Assembly (NCBI GenBank): GCA_020137815.1
Contig: CM035360.1
Span: 1,122,577-1,186,576, forward strand
Length of the DNA: 64,000 nucleotides
Direction: 5' to 3'
From: Hormiphora californensis
Lineage: Eukaryota > Ctenophora > Tentaculata > Cydippida > Pleurobrachiidae
Positions within the stretch are counted from its first letter, which is position 1. Every line of letters starts with the position of its first letter. Below the pieces are notes generated by a model. It was given only the letters and a program-made list of their open reading frames with translations. It had not been told where the DNA came from and searched no databases. The translations under genes were made by a program, and so were the position numbers. This document shows positions 1 to 14,100 of this stretch, in pieces.

Positions 1-177
1 CGTATTACGTACGCCAGACCCACAGCTAGGAGCCGGTATAATAGACCCCATATAGACCCTAAATTTATTATCTGACAGATGCATTTTGTTGAAAGTTTTA
101 ACAAAACTAGCTAAAAGTTGCCAACCACCAAAAGTTTATCTCGCTCGGCCATTCCCTCTAGATAATCCTACCAAACA

Positions 178-670
178 ATGTCCACTGCTGGAATAGTCCA
201 GTATGTTATAGTACGGTCGGACCTCGTTAAAACATGGCCATTGGGTGCTCTAATAGCCCAGGCTTGCCACGCCTGTACGGCTGTAATGCACGTGTACAGA
301 GATGATACGCATGTGAAGGAGTACACGGCAGATCTTGATAACATGCATAAATGTGTTCTAGAGGTTCGTTCTTTAGAATAATTGTCAATTGATCATGATC
401 ATATCACTCAACTAAGTCGTTTAGTGCGTTTTAGTAGCTCGTTCCCCAGAAAATTCTTAATTCTACCCCCTGACATATTTTACTATGCTGTGTATCCAGG
501 TAAAAAGTGAATCAGAGTTAGCAGCGCTGTCAGCCAAACTAACTGAAAACTCAGTGCAACACAAACTCTGGATAGAACAACCTGAGAATTATCCAACTTG
601 CCTGGCCGTGAAACCCTACCCAAAGGACGATGTTAAAAACTATTTTAAGAAACTGAAACTTTTAAAATAA
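178..670 (+). CDS. PTRHD1: PTRHD1-like peptidyl-tRNA hydrolase-domain protein
   Basis: Two exons, 178-363 and 500-670, joined in phase 0 (donor GAG|gttcgt, acceptor ccag|GTAAAA), give about 118 aa. The first exon has the Pth2-like core (VQYVIVRSDL, then WPLGALIAQACHACTA). The second ends in LWIEQPENYPTCLAVKPYP and a lysine-rich tail. This is the order and spacing of animal PTRHD1, which is slightly longer at the N-terminus. Pth2-fold proteins hydrolyse peptidyl-tRNA; whether PTRHD1 itself does so is not settled, so the role is family-based. The ATG at 178 was chosen because conserved sequence starts a few residues later. The stop codon overlaps an AATAAA signal, so the 3' UTR is probably very short. 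The next gene begins 217 bp downstream on the same strand. Confidence 0.9.
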
Positions 671-671
671 A
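666..671 (+). promoter_or_regulatory. polyadenylation signal overlapping the PTRHD1 stop
   Basis: AATAAA at 666-671 contains the TAA stop (668-670) and is followed by a T/GT-rich stretch (674-705) typical of a downstream element. No other AATAAA lies before the next gene. Confidence 0.6.
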
Positions 672-887
672 CTTTGCATTTTTTTGTTGGTTGTTTTATT
701 TCTTATTTGATACATTGTACTAATTTAGTGTATTTAATATTTCTTTGGGTATGATATCCCTCATTTCTCTCCCTCCTGTGCTGTACTCTCTCATGATGTC
801 GCACGCTACGTTAGTTAGGAGTGGGGACATCGTACCCAATGTATTTCACACTATACTAATGCACCAAATCCCTGATAGCAGCTTCAC

Positions 888-2070
888 ATGGCTACTACCA
901 TGGAGCCTGGTGGAGGTGGTGGAGCCCCGTCACCAATTAGCGGTCTGCAGCAACCACCTGAGAAGACGGCCACTCCACAACCACAAAGTGATAAAACTGT
1001 CCTTGATTTTATGCGAAAGCGAAGGAAGCAGACGAAGAAAATGTGCAGTGTATGCTTTACGGTAAGAGTTAGTAGTATGTGGTGCAGATTGCAGAATGAA
1101 TTAGTAGAATAAAGTAGTGGAGAATAAATGTTTTTTTGGGTACTTTATTGAGGTCTTCGTCCCTCTCTTCGGCAGAGCAACGAAATAAAAATGGTGTGGG
1201 CTGGATAAAATAAGAGAATATAATATAATATTCAAGATCAAAATGTATATCAGAATATATTCAAGATCAAAAATGATATATTATAAAACGCCCCCACTCC
1301 CCCTTAACATAACTCCTCCACCCCCTCTTCAGAGCCTGCCATATACACCAGCGGAGTTTCCTATCACTCTGAACTGCAGACATATCACGTGTGCCAGCTG
1401 CCTCAACCAGTACTTCAGAAATCAGGTGAGTGGGTGTCTAAACCAATACTTCAGAAATCAGTTGAGTCTCTCGTTGTTACCCGAAATAAAATTTTAGAGC
1501 AATCATTCACCATTCTTTGTTATACCCCATTGGCCCCGCCATCTATTGCTGGCCTTTAAAGGTAAAAGGCACTGATGCGTCTATGAGCGTGTGTAAAACT
1601 CCTTTGCAGTTCTGAGGAAGGCCAGGCCACACGTGGACTAAATTATATTGTGAAGTTCTATAGAAAAGTGTCCATTCTCGAATGTTTAGAACAGCTCCTC
1701 TGCAGAAGATCATCCATCCCTGTGCGATATATGAATTATGAATTGTATAGAGTTTTGAATTCCTAGAAAGTTGTGCCAGCCACTATCTAGAACAAGAGAG
1801 ACAGAGAAAGAGAGAGGAAAATAGAGCGAGAGAGAGGGAGGGAGGGAGACACTAACTAGTTAATGCTCTAGTTAGTTATGTATGTCTGAGTCTCTGCGCT
1901 TAATATATCTTAACTATTAGCTCAAAGAAAGGAGCAGAGAGGCTAGACGGAGAGACGATGAGAGAAAGAGGGAGAGAGATAGAGAGAGAGAGCGAGGAGA
2001 GAGAGCTCTCTATCTATATCTCTTCTCTCTCTCTCTCTCTCTACTCTCTCTCTCTCTCTCTCTCTCTTCG

Positions 2071-2110
<40 letters not shown>

Positions 2111-2115
2111 CTCTC

Positions 2116-2149
<34 letters not shown>

Positions 2150-5100
2150 GCTCTCTCTATCTCTCTATCTCTCTATCTCCCCCTCTTTATCTATATAATA
2201 TCTCTTCCTCAGATTGTCAAAGGGATAACGAACATTTGTTGCCCAAAACATGGTTGTTACGACGCCTACACCCCTTATGATATACTGCTCATTCTCAATG
2301 ATGAGACACTACACCTCAAATATCAAGGTAAAGTTGTATGTGCTTTTATATATTTTATGTACTGAATATATTATAAAATATTCTTATATCATTCTTGTTC
2401 TCTTCTCAAAATATGGTTTATCGTGGGGGTGACATTGACAGCTTTGAAATTCATTCACTCACAAATTTGCAGAATGCAGCTGTCCCCGCTATTTAAATAG
2501 TCACACACGCAATATGAGTTTTCAATTTTGACACACTAATGGCCCATGTAACATCAGACATCTAGCGTCTAGAATTGAATTGTTCACAATATAGCTGTGC
2601 GAGAGAGTCTAAAAAATGCGGTTATAGAGAAAAGGTGTGTGTAAGATGAGATTTAATACGGACCTCTCGGAAAGAGGAGACGACCCTATAGAGAGGAGAC
2701 TGTCTAAAGATGGTCTTTATCTTTTTAATTATATGATCATGGGAGACTTCAATTTCCAGGTTCAAGACTCAGGCAACTTTTATGCGAGGAAGCTTCTTCA
2801 CCTTTTGGACTCATTTGACTTTGTGCAGAATGTACCATCAGTTCCGACTCATGTGAGGGGAGGAACTCTGGATCTGATGATCTGTCAGCGTGATTTTCTC
2901 ACTAAACTGGAAAACGTGCAAGTCTTTCCGGATGGGACGTTGTCAGACCATTTCTTGGCTACAGTGGACCTAAAGCTCTCTACCCCTGGGGATGATTATA
3001 GGACGTGGAGGAAGATGTACAGCTACAGAGATTTTAATTCGGTTGATCCAGAGGAATTCAGACGTGCTCTCCAGGAAGTTTGTCTTCGGGTTCCAGATGG
3101 GTGTACTGCAGAGGAGGCTTTGAGGATCTATGATAGTGCGTTAGAGGAGGTGGTGAGGAAACTGGTACCGATGAAGAGAAGGAAGGAAGTAAAGAGTGTT
3201 AAGTTGTGGAGGGAGAGACAAGATGTTCGGGAGGCACTAAGGGAGAGGAGGAGAGCAGAAAGGGCTTGGGAATCTAACAAGACAGGACTCAACAAGATAC
3301 AGTACAAGGAACTACAGAGGCGTTTTGAAAAGATTGATAAGCAGGCGAGGATGGAATTTTCCCGGAAGCAGCTTGAGGAGGTTAAAGATGATCCTGCAGC
3401 GCTGCAGAAGAGGCTAGGTCGTCTAATTGGAAAGTCTGAAACTGTTCTGCCAGGAGGAGTGTCAGACGGAAAGTTGGCAGGGGATTTTGCAGAGTTCTTC
3501 AGTGGGAAGATTGAGAAGATTCGGACAGCGGTTCGGGATGAGCAAGAGGATGGTTCTGAGGAGCTCACTGTGGATTCTCTGCCTGCGCCTACCTGTACTC
3601 TAACCAAGTTTGAGGAAATCAGAGTTAATGAATTAGTTCGGGTTGTCAAGGAAATGTCATCGAAGTCTTGTGATCTGGACCCTATTCCGACCTGGTTGGT
3701 GAAAGACTGCCTTGAAGAACTAGCGCCGATCCTGACGAACATTATCAACAAATCCCTTCTACGATCTACTGTTCCAGATATTATGCAGAAAGCATTGGTG
3801 ATGCCAACGATAAAGAACCCCAATGGGGACACTGATTTATTTTCGAACTACAGGCCGGTTTCTAACATATCGTTTGTATCGAAGGTACTGGAGAAAGTTG
3901 TGCTCAATCAGTTAAACTCATACCTATGGATGAACGACCTACTCAATGCAGACCAATCTGGGTATAGGGCGGGGCATAGTTGTGAAACACTGCTTGCTGG
4001 AATGTTTGATGACCTGTTGAAGGATTTGGATTCTGGCAAAGTATCGGCCCTTCTGCTGCTTGACATGAGTGCGGCTTTCGATACTGTGGATCATTCGAAG
4101 CTGATTGGAATTTTGGAGGCAAGGTTTCGGGTAAGAGGATCTGCGCTTGAATGGTTTAGAAGCTACCTTAGCAAAAGGACTTTTAAAGTGAATGTTCGTG
4201 GGGAACTCTCGGCGGCGATTGCACTAATCTGTGGAGTCCCACAGGGGTCCCTTCTTGGACCTGTTTTATTCTTGCTGTACATTGAGGAACTTCAGGATAT
4301 TGTTCGTCCCTATGGCCTAAAGATCAAACTGTATGCAGATGACTCTCAGATATACTTTGGACTGGTTCCGAGTGATGCAGAGGGGTGGAGTTCCAGTAAA
4401 AAGACCCTAGAGGATTGTCTCAAGAATGTCAAAACATGGATGGTTAACCATGGACTTAAGTGTAATGAGGACAAGACGGAGTTTCTACTGTTGGGAAAGA
4501 CAAGCTCCTTGGAAAAGATGGCATTTGATCCAGAGATCCAGTTTGGAGGTTCGGTGGTCAGGCCTATGGAATGTAAGGGGACGACAGGAAAGACCCTTGG
4601 TGTTCTCATGGACCATCAGTTGACTCTTGAGAGACAGATATTCAATGTTAAGAAACAGTGTGGCCTTATGCTCAAGAACTTGTGGCAGGTCAACAAGTGT
4701 CTTGACAAAGATACCAAGATTATGTTGGTCAAGCAACTGGTCATTTCCCGGATTGATTACTGCAACATCCTTTACTATGGACTACCTAAGAGGATATTGA
4801 GGTATCTTCAGAAGACCCTGAATTCTTGTGTGCGTTTCATTTTCAATCTAAAGGGACATCAGGATGACTACACAGAATACTACAAGGAGGCACACATTCT
4901 ACCTATTGAGCAGAGGCTGACTTTCAAGGCATGTCTTTTGGCGTACAAGATTGTACGAGGCACTGCACCCAAGTATCTGATGGACCTGGTCCCTCGTGAT
5001 GACAATCCTGAACCTGTAAAACCTACCCGATCTACCTCAGTTCCAGATTTCTTCAGGTTGAAATATCCAAAGCTCTCAAGTGTAAATGCGAATTCTAAGT

Positions 5101-8100
5101 TAAGAAGGAGGAGGATCTCTGTATTCCTGCCGGAAGTGTGGAACTCCCTGCCATTGGAGTTAAGGTCTGTTCACCCTGTTGAACTCTTCAAGACAAGGCT
5201 TAAGACCCGGCTATTTAAGGAAGCTTTCGTTGATCCAGAGAGCAGTAGCACCTGAGTCATCTCGTCTTTGGGTCACTGGTTCTGTTCTGGTCTGGGTTTA
5301 GTGTTCCCCTTGGGCAGACGTTTATTTAGACAGTGTTATTCCTCATTGCATTTACCGGGCTTGCAGTAATAGCTGCTGACTTTTTAATAGCTTTGAGAGC
5401 TGCTGTCTTTGAGTAGCATGAGAGCTGCTGACTTTGTAATTTAGCTTATTCAGTGTGAGAGCATTTTTATGCCTATCTAAGTTGGTTCGTATTTTATGAG
5501 GCCCGTATTTTCATCAATAAAAGTCTATCTATGGTGTGTTTAAATCCAGATTTTAATAGTATGTGTCATAAGTAAGGAAGGTGTTATAATTTAGGTATAC
5601 CGCTCTGACGCTGAGCAGTGTCAGTCAAAATTCAGTTTGCTGGCCCTGTTTTGCCTGGGCGGTATACAAAAACTTATATTATTATTATTATTATTATTAT
5701 CTTTGATGAACTCTATCTCTATAATTCTATTTTTATCTTATTCTCGTCTCTCTATTTTCCGCCTCCAAATTTTAAAGGTAAACCCTGGCCCGGTAAAACT
5801 ACAAAAAATACTGTGGTGCACTCCGGTATATCAATAAATTAGTAGAAACAGAGTTGTGCACAGCGCTCGAAATATACACATTGTATTTCCCAATTTGTAA
5901 CTCTCTCTATTTTTACTTGAAAATACAGGAAGTAATGTGTACAAAAAAACTTTTCACATTGTCGTGTGAAAAGGCGGTGACAGATCACAGATCTGATGAA
6001 AAGATCTAAAATACATCACCCGATAATTGTTCCCGATCTAAAATACCCGATCATTGTGCCTCATCTCATCCTCTCTTCCCAAGAATGGGGATTTTTCTAG
6101 AATTCTTTGCTGTTCTAGGGTATTGTGTGGATCTGCAGGAGGGAGTCTGTCAGGGTTTGTAAAATGTAAAATATTTATACCCCTCACGTCATGTACATTG
6201 TTAACCCTTTGACGGCGACAGAGCATATATGCTACAGTCTATTCTAGGCGGCCTGGAAGTCCTTATATTATATCTAGGTCGCCCATATTTTGTCACAAGC
6301 TAGTTTTAGGGATTATGAACCTAAAACCACGTCCAGATCAGCTCAGAAAATCAAGAAAAAATTTTTATAGCCCTTCTAAGGAGGCTAATTTCGGCCTTTT
6401 TTTAAAAACATTTCTCATTTTTTTGTTTTTTGGGGGCACAACTAATCCTTTGAAGGAATGAAAGTGCTCGACATAGCCGACCGAATGCAAAAAGCCGCAT
6501 CAAAAAATATTGAAAATTGAATGACTTATTAACATTTAAGGCGCCGTATCATATATGATACTATCGCCCGTTAGGGAATTTTAGTAACAAATCTAAATTG
6601 TACAAGTTCGTGGGTGCTATGGCATAAATTTATGCTTTCATGTGGTATGTAGCTACAAGTTCTACAATCGTGAACGATTTTACCAGGAAAAGAACCCAAA
6701 TTAGAGATTTGTATCATATATGATACTATCGTCCTAAGGGTAAATTCTCCTATAACATACATAATTCGGGCTAGAAAAGGAGCTAAGAGACAAATGGGGG
6801 CACTAAAATGTGTATAATCATCGCATTAGTGGGGGTAGAGCACATAATTAGGTCGCTATCTGGATCCCTAATTGAGATAATTGGATAATTAGCTAATTAT
6901 CTGTCCCGCACGTGCTAATTATTCATGAAACTTTGCTCTGGGAAGGAGTTATGAGACAAATGGGGCACTAAAATGTGTAGAATCATTACATTAGTGGGGG
7001 TAGAGCACATATTTAGGTCGCTATCTGGATCCATAATTGAGATAATTGGATAATTAGCTAATTAGTTGCCCTGGAGCGCTAATAAATGAGACTTTGCGGA
7101 GTATCCAAGACAAGTAGGGGCACTAAAATGTGTAAAATCATCGCCTTAGTGGAGGTAGAGCACATAGCTGAGTTTCTATTCCAACTCCTAAATGAGATAA
7201 TTGGATAATTAGCTAATTGACGGTTGCACACCGTCCACTTTTCACCAAATCCCGTGGTTTCTAGGTAATCCTGAGCTCTTTTGCTCAATCTAAGGATCTT
7301 CTGACAACCCCTAACCCCATTTGTATCACCTTTGGGCCAAAGGTGATACAAATGGGGCTTTGGCTCGTGCTACACAATTGTAAAGCACTCGATACAACCC
7401 TAGACACTGCCTTCAGCTCTTTAGAACCCTCTTGCTCCATCCTAGTCCCTAGACCTCTCATACATCCAAGATCCAACTACAATCCTATAGAATTTTTATA
7501 TCCTATTGCTCCTACAACACGTTCAACCTCTAATGTACTACAGTTTCCCATATTTATTGTTTGGACACACGGTTATAGGGGTTTAGGGATATTAGGGGAT
7601 GTCAGAAGATCCTTAGATTGAGCAAAAGAGCTCAGGATTACCTAGAAACCACGGGATTTGGTGAAAAGTGGACGGTGTGCAACCGTCAATTAGCTAATTA
7701 TCCAATTATCTCATTTAGGAGTTGGAATAGAAACTCAGCTATGTGCTCTACCTCCACTAAGGCGATGATTTTACACATTTTAGTGCCCCTACTTGTCTTG
7801 GATACTCCGCAAAGTCTCATTTATTAGCGCTCCAGGGCAACTAATTAGCTAATTATCCAATTATATCAATTATGGATCCAGATAGCGACCTAAATATGTG
7901 CTCTACCCCCACTAATGTAATGATTCTACACATTTTAGTGCCCCCATTTGTCTCATAACTCCTTCCCAGAGCAAAGTTTCATGAATAATTAGCATGCGCG
8001 GGACAGATAATTAGCTAATTATCCAATTATCTCAATAAGGGATCCAGATAGCGACCTAAAGATGTGCTCTACCCCCACTAATGCGATGATTATACACATT

Positions 8101-11100
8101 TTAGTGCCCCCATTTGTCTCTTAGCTCCTTTTCTAGCCCGAATTATGTATGTTTTAGGAGAATTTACTCTTAGGACGATAGTATCATATATGATACAAAT
8201 CTCTAATTTGGGTTCTTTTCCTGGTAAAAACCGTTCATGATTGTAGAACTTGTAGCTACAAACCTCATGAAAGCATGAATTTATGCCATAACACCCACAA
8301 ACTTGTACAATTTAGATTTGTTACTAGAATTCCCTTACGGACGATAGTATCATATATGCTACAGTGGGCCCAGCAAAAACTACATGTCGGAATTACAAAT
8401 TTCCTTTTCGAGGCGTTTTGTGTTGATAATATCTACTTATAAACGAAAAATTAGACAATTCTATCGAGCCAATCCTTCTCGCCGTCAAAGGGTTAAGCCA
8501 GCCGCCGCCGCTGTCCAGGGGTATAAAATATATATGCAGAAATTACTTAAATTATGTAATACCCATATTGTACATAATATCACGCCTCTTTTTCTCCTCT
8601 CCTGCTTTCTCTCTCTCTGCCCACCTCTGCCCTCTCTCTCTCCCTTTTTTGTCTCCCCCTCTCTCTTCCTTTTTTAAATTTGTATCAGTCCCTTCCTCCC
8701 TCAAACAGAATTATAGTTCCACTGAAAAGCTCTTGATGAGTTTGAGTGAATAAAAAGAAGCATTGAGTCATGATAGAAAGATTAAGAATAAAGCAAATAC
8801 ATATGTAAAATATAAGGTTACATACCATATAAAGGCATATTCTTCGTAACAAACAACTACTAGACGAGCTCAGTGCTGATGTATTAAAAACTCATAGCCC
8901 AGACCATATTAGGGAATAAAAGTGCCTTGCTCGGCCATCGTACGATGTCCTGTACCGCACCCCTTACTATGCTGTATGCACATCAATTCATAGCAATTAT
9001 ATCACAGCTGGCGCCTGACCCTAAAACCGCGTCCAAAAGTCATCTAATATCGCTTCCTATCTCTCCTCCAACACCTGCAGCACCCCTCCCCTCTCTCTCC
9101 TACCTCTAACATCCCCCTCTTCCTCTCCTACCTCTAACATCCCCCTCTTCCCCTCCTCTCCTCACTCTAACATATCCTCATCTCTCAGACTTCATGCTAC
9201 GGAAAGTGCTAATTAACGAGCCAGATTGTCGGTGGTGTCCCGCTCCTGATTGTGGGTACGCAGTGATCGCCGCCGGTCGGGCTGCATGTCCCCTTTTGAA
9301 GTGTGAGAAGTGCCAAACTGAGTTCTGCTACCACTGCAAGGTAGGTTGGGAAATGGGAATCTTAGAAGTTAGAATTAGAACCTTAACAAGATAGATAACG
9401 ATATAATGGTACTGGTGTAGTATCGGACGGAGGGCGCGAGATTTGGCAATCTCTGCTGCGCTGCAGCGCCGAGCACTGCAGCGCCGAGCGCTCCGTTCTG
9501 CTATTCCATCCTTTTTCCCAGGATCGCGGTTTTAGATTCGGTCTTAGATTCAGTGAGTTTAGCAACAGTTCGGAAAAGGCAATCTAAAAAGAGTTACGTG
9601 TCCATTTATTTCTACATTTCATTCGGCCACGGAACCAAAGTCTTTTTATTCAGCAAAGGAGACGGCGAGGGAAAGAACCATTGGTATTCCCTCTTCGTCT
9701 CAGTTTCGGCTTTACTCTATCTGGTGGCTTCGGTCAAAGGTAGAATGCCCCCAAGGAAGCGGAAGTATGCCGCGCCTGTGAGGAAGTCTAAGCGTATCGC
9801 AGCAATGGCGAGTGAAGACATCGCCTCACCCCTACGAACACCTCTGTCCGTAGTAGAAGAAGAGCGAGTTTTGGTTAGGGCTAATGTGTACTCCAAAACT
9901 ACCTCTGATTCTACCTCGAGCAATGGTGATGAGAGAAGAACTACCGAGAAGAACGCAGAAACTATGCCTCAGTCAGATAGCGGAGCGTTCGACTTCTACT
10001 CGTTCATGGACAGTATGCCGGCGGTTCAGCAGCCAGCTCCGTCCCACCGTGTTCCTTCGCCAGTCTACACTCCAGCAGCCAAGGGAGCGTTCCTGGGGGA
10101 AGACGCCCTGCAGAGAAGTGACTCTTGTCGCGTGAGAGCCTTAAAGAAGGAATCTCGTGTCGAGACGCCACTGCCTACAGTAAATTTGAAGGAGGCCGGG
10201 AAGTTGTTTGTCAGAGGAGCTACCATACCGTCCCCTCTCAGATCAGTATCAGCAGAAGACAGTGAAGAGGAAGAGGAACAGTATTGGTACGGCTATGTCG
10301 ACGGAAGAGGATACCACCCCATGTCCGAGAAACAGGAGCAGACATACAGAAATTTTCTCGCTCGCCAGAGGGCTGGTATGCCGTCCCAGATAGACGATCC
10401 TCCTCGTCCCGTCATCATTGATCCTAGAGGAGAGCCTATCCGACCTACACCGATTGCTAGGCGAGATTGTAATCCGCGTCAGTTGGCTGTAGACAGCGAT
10501 AGGGAGTCCGTGAGCACCGATACACTGCCTCGTGTACGGAGTGAACACCGTTACAGCAGGTTCCAGAAGATCAAGACACCGATCTACAAGTCAGGGGACG
10601 ATTTTGATGTGTTCCTGATGAAGTTCCTGAAGTACCTGAAGCGGAGTAATGTTGCTTGGGTTGAGCTCGGAGAACATCTACTAGAAAGTATCGAGTGCAA
10701 AGACAAGTACAAGAGAGTGAACCGTCTGAAACTCTTGGGACCGGAGCAACGTGATCCTGATCTCTTGATCTCCGCAGTCCGTAGCGCTATTGTAGATAGT
10801 GTGAAGGATGAGGAAGCTGAGAGGAGGAAGCTCATGCAGATGAAGCAGGATACCGAGGAATCTGTAGAGGAGTTTGCAGATCGTATTCGTGAGGTGGCTG
10901 AATATGCCTTCCCTAGTGAAATAGATAGGGTGGTTAATCAGCGCATGATCGAAGCTCTTCAGGACGGTCTAATAGACACCCGAGTGAGCGAACTAGTTTG
11001 TGATTTGAGGAGCTGCAATCTCAACTTCGACAAAGTAGTTGTACAAGCTGCTAAACGGGCGAAGAGAAACCAGATGTTCAGAGGGGATGTGTACAGAGAT

Positions 11101-14100
11101 CCCGCTTCTACTTCTCCTCACTCGGACAATGTGTTCCGCATGACATCAAATGTCGTGGAAGACAATGCTCCCAGTGCTCCAGCTCGTCAGACATCAGGGA
11201 ATGCTCCAGCGAGTGTACCTCAGTGTTCCAAGTGCAACCAGAGAGGTCACGACGATGACAATTGTTGGGCTAGTATGACTTGTCAACTTTGTCGAGCTCA
11301 TGGACATCCTGCTCACCGATGTGAAAGATTCAGAGGTCGGAATGGCAACTCGCGAGGAGGTAGGAACTCGAACCCCACAACGAGGTCCGGAGGTGATCGT
11401 TCCAGTTCCTATCGAGGGTGTTATGAGTGTGGTGCTCTAGACCACCGAGTGGCACAGTGTCCAATTAGAGCAAGGACTGTTCAATGCTATTCTTGTTACC
11501 AGTTTGGGCACCGAGCGGCGGAGTGTCCTCAATTTCAGGGAAACGGCGGGGCGATTGGAGGCTACCCAGCAGCAACCGGTCGCCAGTGAACACTGTTACT
11601 AGAACGGATGTGGAGAGTGGAGAGAGGAGGAAGACCATAACAACTGTTTCACCTTCTCGATCATTTGCTGCTGTTTGTTCTGAAGAAGTAACACCGCCCC
11701 AAGAGGAGAGTGTTGTGAAGAAGGTCGACAGCAGGGAACAGAAAACGTGTCAAGTTGTGATCGAGGGACAGATGGGAAAACACAGAGTCAGGGCATTTGT
11801 CGACTCTGGTTCTTCTATCAGTCTGGTATGTAAGCAGATAGTACAGCGGATGGGCATGCTCGACAGTATGGTTCCTACCAGTCGGAAGGTATTTGATTTC
11901 AGTGGGAATCCTATTTCTCTTCACGGTACTATCGATCTCAACTTCTCTGTGGGCACAAGGGTTATTAATCAGTGCTTCGTGGTGTGTGGTTCAATGGATA
12001 CGGAAGTGTTGCTGGGACATGACTTTCTTTCTGTTAACCATTGTTGTTTGGATTATGGTTGGGAGTTATTTCTCCTTCCGGGAGGTGAGAGTGTTTCATT
12101 CGCTCCTCGGTTGAAGAATGTTGAGAAGTCGCACCTGATACGCGGGCTGCAGGGACAAGTAGTGCCACCTGATTCAATAGCCTACATTCAGGGTCGACTT
12201 CCACAGCATTTGAAATCGTGTGTGGGAATGATTACACCATTTGGAGCTGTTGGTGAGGATGGGTTACTGGTGGCGAGTGCTGTAGCAGAGGGTAGAGATC
12301 AGAAGGTGACCCTGAAGGTGATCAACATCTCATGCCATCCAGTGTCAATCCGAAACAAGCAGGTTTTGGGTAGATTTGGTCCCATTCCAGAGTACAGGCC
12401 AATATCAGGAGTACAATGGGCGGACCAGGACAGTGTTGTGAACAAGATCTCAATAGATGTTCATGAACGCTGGACAAGAGAGGAGCTTTTCGACAGACTT
12501 GGTCTGGCTAAACGGCAAGGGCCGGATATGACCGAGGAAGAAGAAGGCCAGCTCAGGGAGATTTTATGGAAGTACAGGGATGTTTTCAGTTATGATGAGT
12601 ATGATATTGGATGTTCCAATATGTACACTGCTGAAATCCGTTTGAAAGAGGGGGCACAACCCTGCTGGGCAAACCCTTTCCCTGTTCCTTATAAGTTGCG
12701 TGACGAGATGGATAGAAACATCGAGAAGATGAAGGAGGCGGGAGTAGTGGAGGAGTTACAGGAGCCCTCAGACTGGAATTCTCCTATTTTCTTGGTGAAG
12801 AAGAAGACAGCAGGATCTTGGAGGTTAGTAGCTGACCTGAGGTGTGTGAACAAGGAGTGTGTGGGCGATAGCTATCCACTTCCCAACCTGAATCATGTTT
12901 TGGATAGTATTGGAGGGGATTCGATATTCTCGAGCTTTGATCTGTCCAAGGGATTCTGGCAAGTCCCGTACACACAAGAATCGAAAAAGGTAACAGCTTT
13001 TCTTCATCGTGGTCGTCAATTATGTTTCGCTAGGATGCTGATGGGACACAAAACATCGAGTTCCAAGTTCACTAGGATGATGGAGAAATTGTTAGGCACC
13101 TTGCCAATTGAACAGGTTATTTATTTTGTGGATGATGTGTTTCTCTCGTCCAAAACTGTGTCCGAACATCTAACACGTTTGGATAGACTTTTAAACCGTT
13201 TCCAAACAGCTAATCTCAAGATATCTCCCGGGAAGACAGAGTTGTTGAAGAAGGAGGTGGAGTTTGTGGGGATCTCTATCAGCGGTAAGGGTGTCAGCAT
13301 CACTGATGATAGAGTTAAATCCCTGACATCTCTCCCAGCTCCAAAGTCGAGGAAGGAAGTAAGTGAAGTACTAGGTGCGTTCAATTACATTCGAAAGTGG
13401 GTAAAAGGGTTCAGTTCAATTACCAAGCCGCTCCATAACATCCTATCAGGACCGAAGAGTCGTCCCTTTGTGTGGTCTGCTGAGTGTGACAGGGCATACA
13501 ACCACTTGAAAGAGTTGGTGTGTGAAAAGACCACCCTGTCTATACCCGATCCTGACGACCCTTTTCAGAGCTATGAGGTGACTGTAGATGCCAGTATGGA
13601 TGGTTATGGTGCCACTTTATCTCAGGAGTTAATGTGTGATGATGTGAGAGAGCGGAAAAGATGGTGTTGGGTGTAGTGGTTCTTCACAGAGCGCTACATC
13701 AAACACTGCAGATACTCGAGATGAGATTCCTGTTCTCAGATCGAGTAGTGATGAGGAGGTGGAGGAGTTGTGTGGGGAAGATCAACCTACACGTGTGCAA
13801 TCTGACGATCTATCAGAGTTGGGGAGTGAGCAGCAGTCGGTCAACAATCTCATCTCACGGGGTGATGTGACTGACGTTGTTGTCAACCAGTTACACGGGG
13901 TGCCGGATATCAGGGGAAGTATTTGTGAGGACGAGATTTCTCTCGTTTTGGAAAATCCACAATTTCTTACTGATGGTGTTCCCGTTATATTGGAAGATAC
14001 AGAGGGAACAAATGTTGGTGAGAAGGGCACTGAGGCGGATGGAGCTTGTGATACAGATCATTTTGGATTTGGTTGGCTCGATTCCTGCAATGAAAGTGAG

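Noticed and set aside
1958-2365. 135-codon frame rich in Ser/Leu
   Set aside because: Mostly GA/TC simple repeat; only its last part is the real RNF19 exon 3.
3128-3832. 234-codon - strand frame
   Set aside because: Antisense shadow of the LINE reverse transcriptase region.
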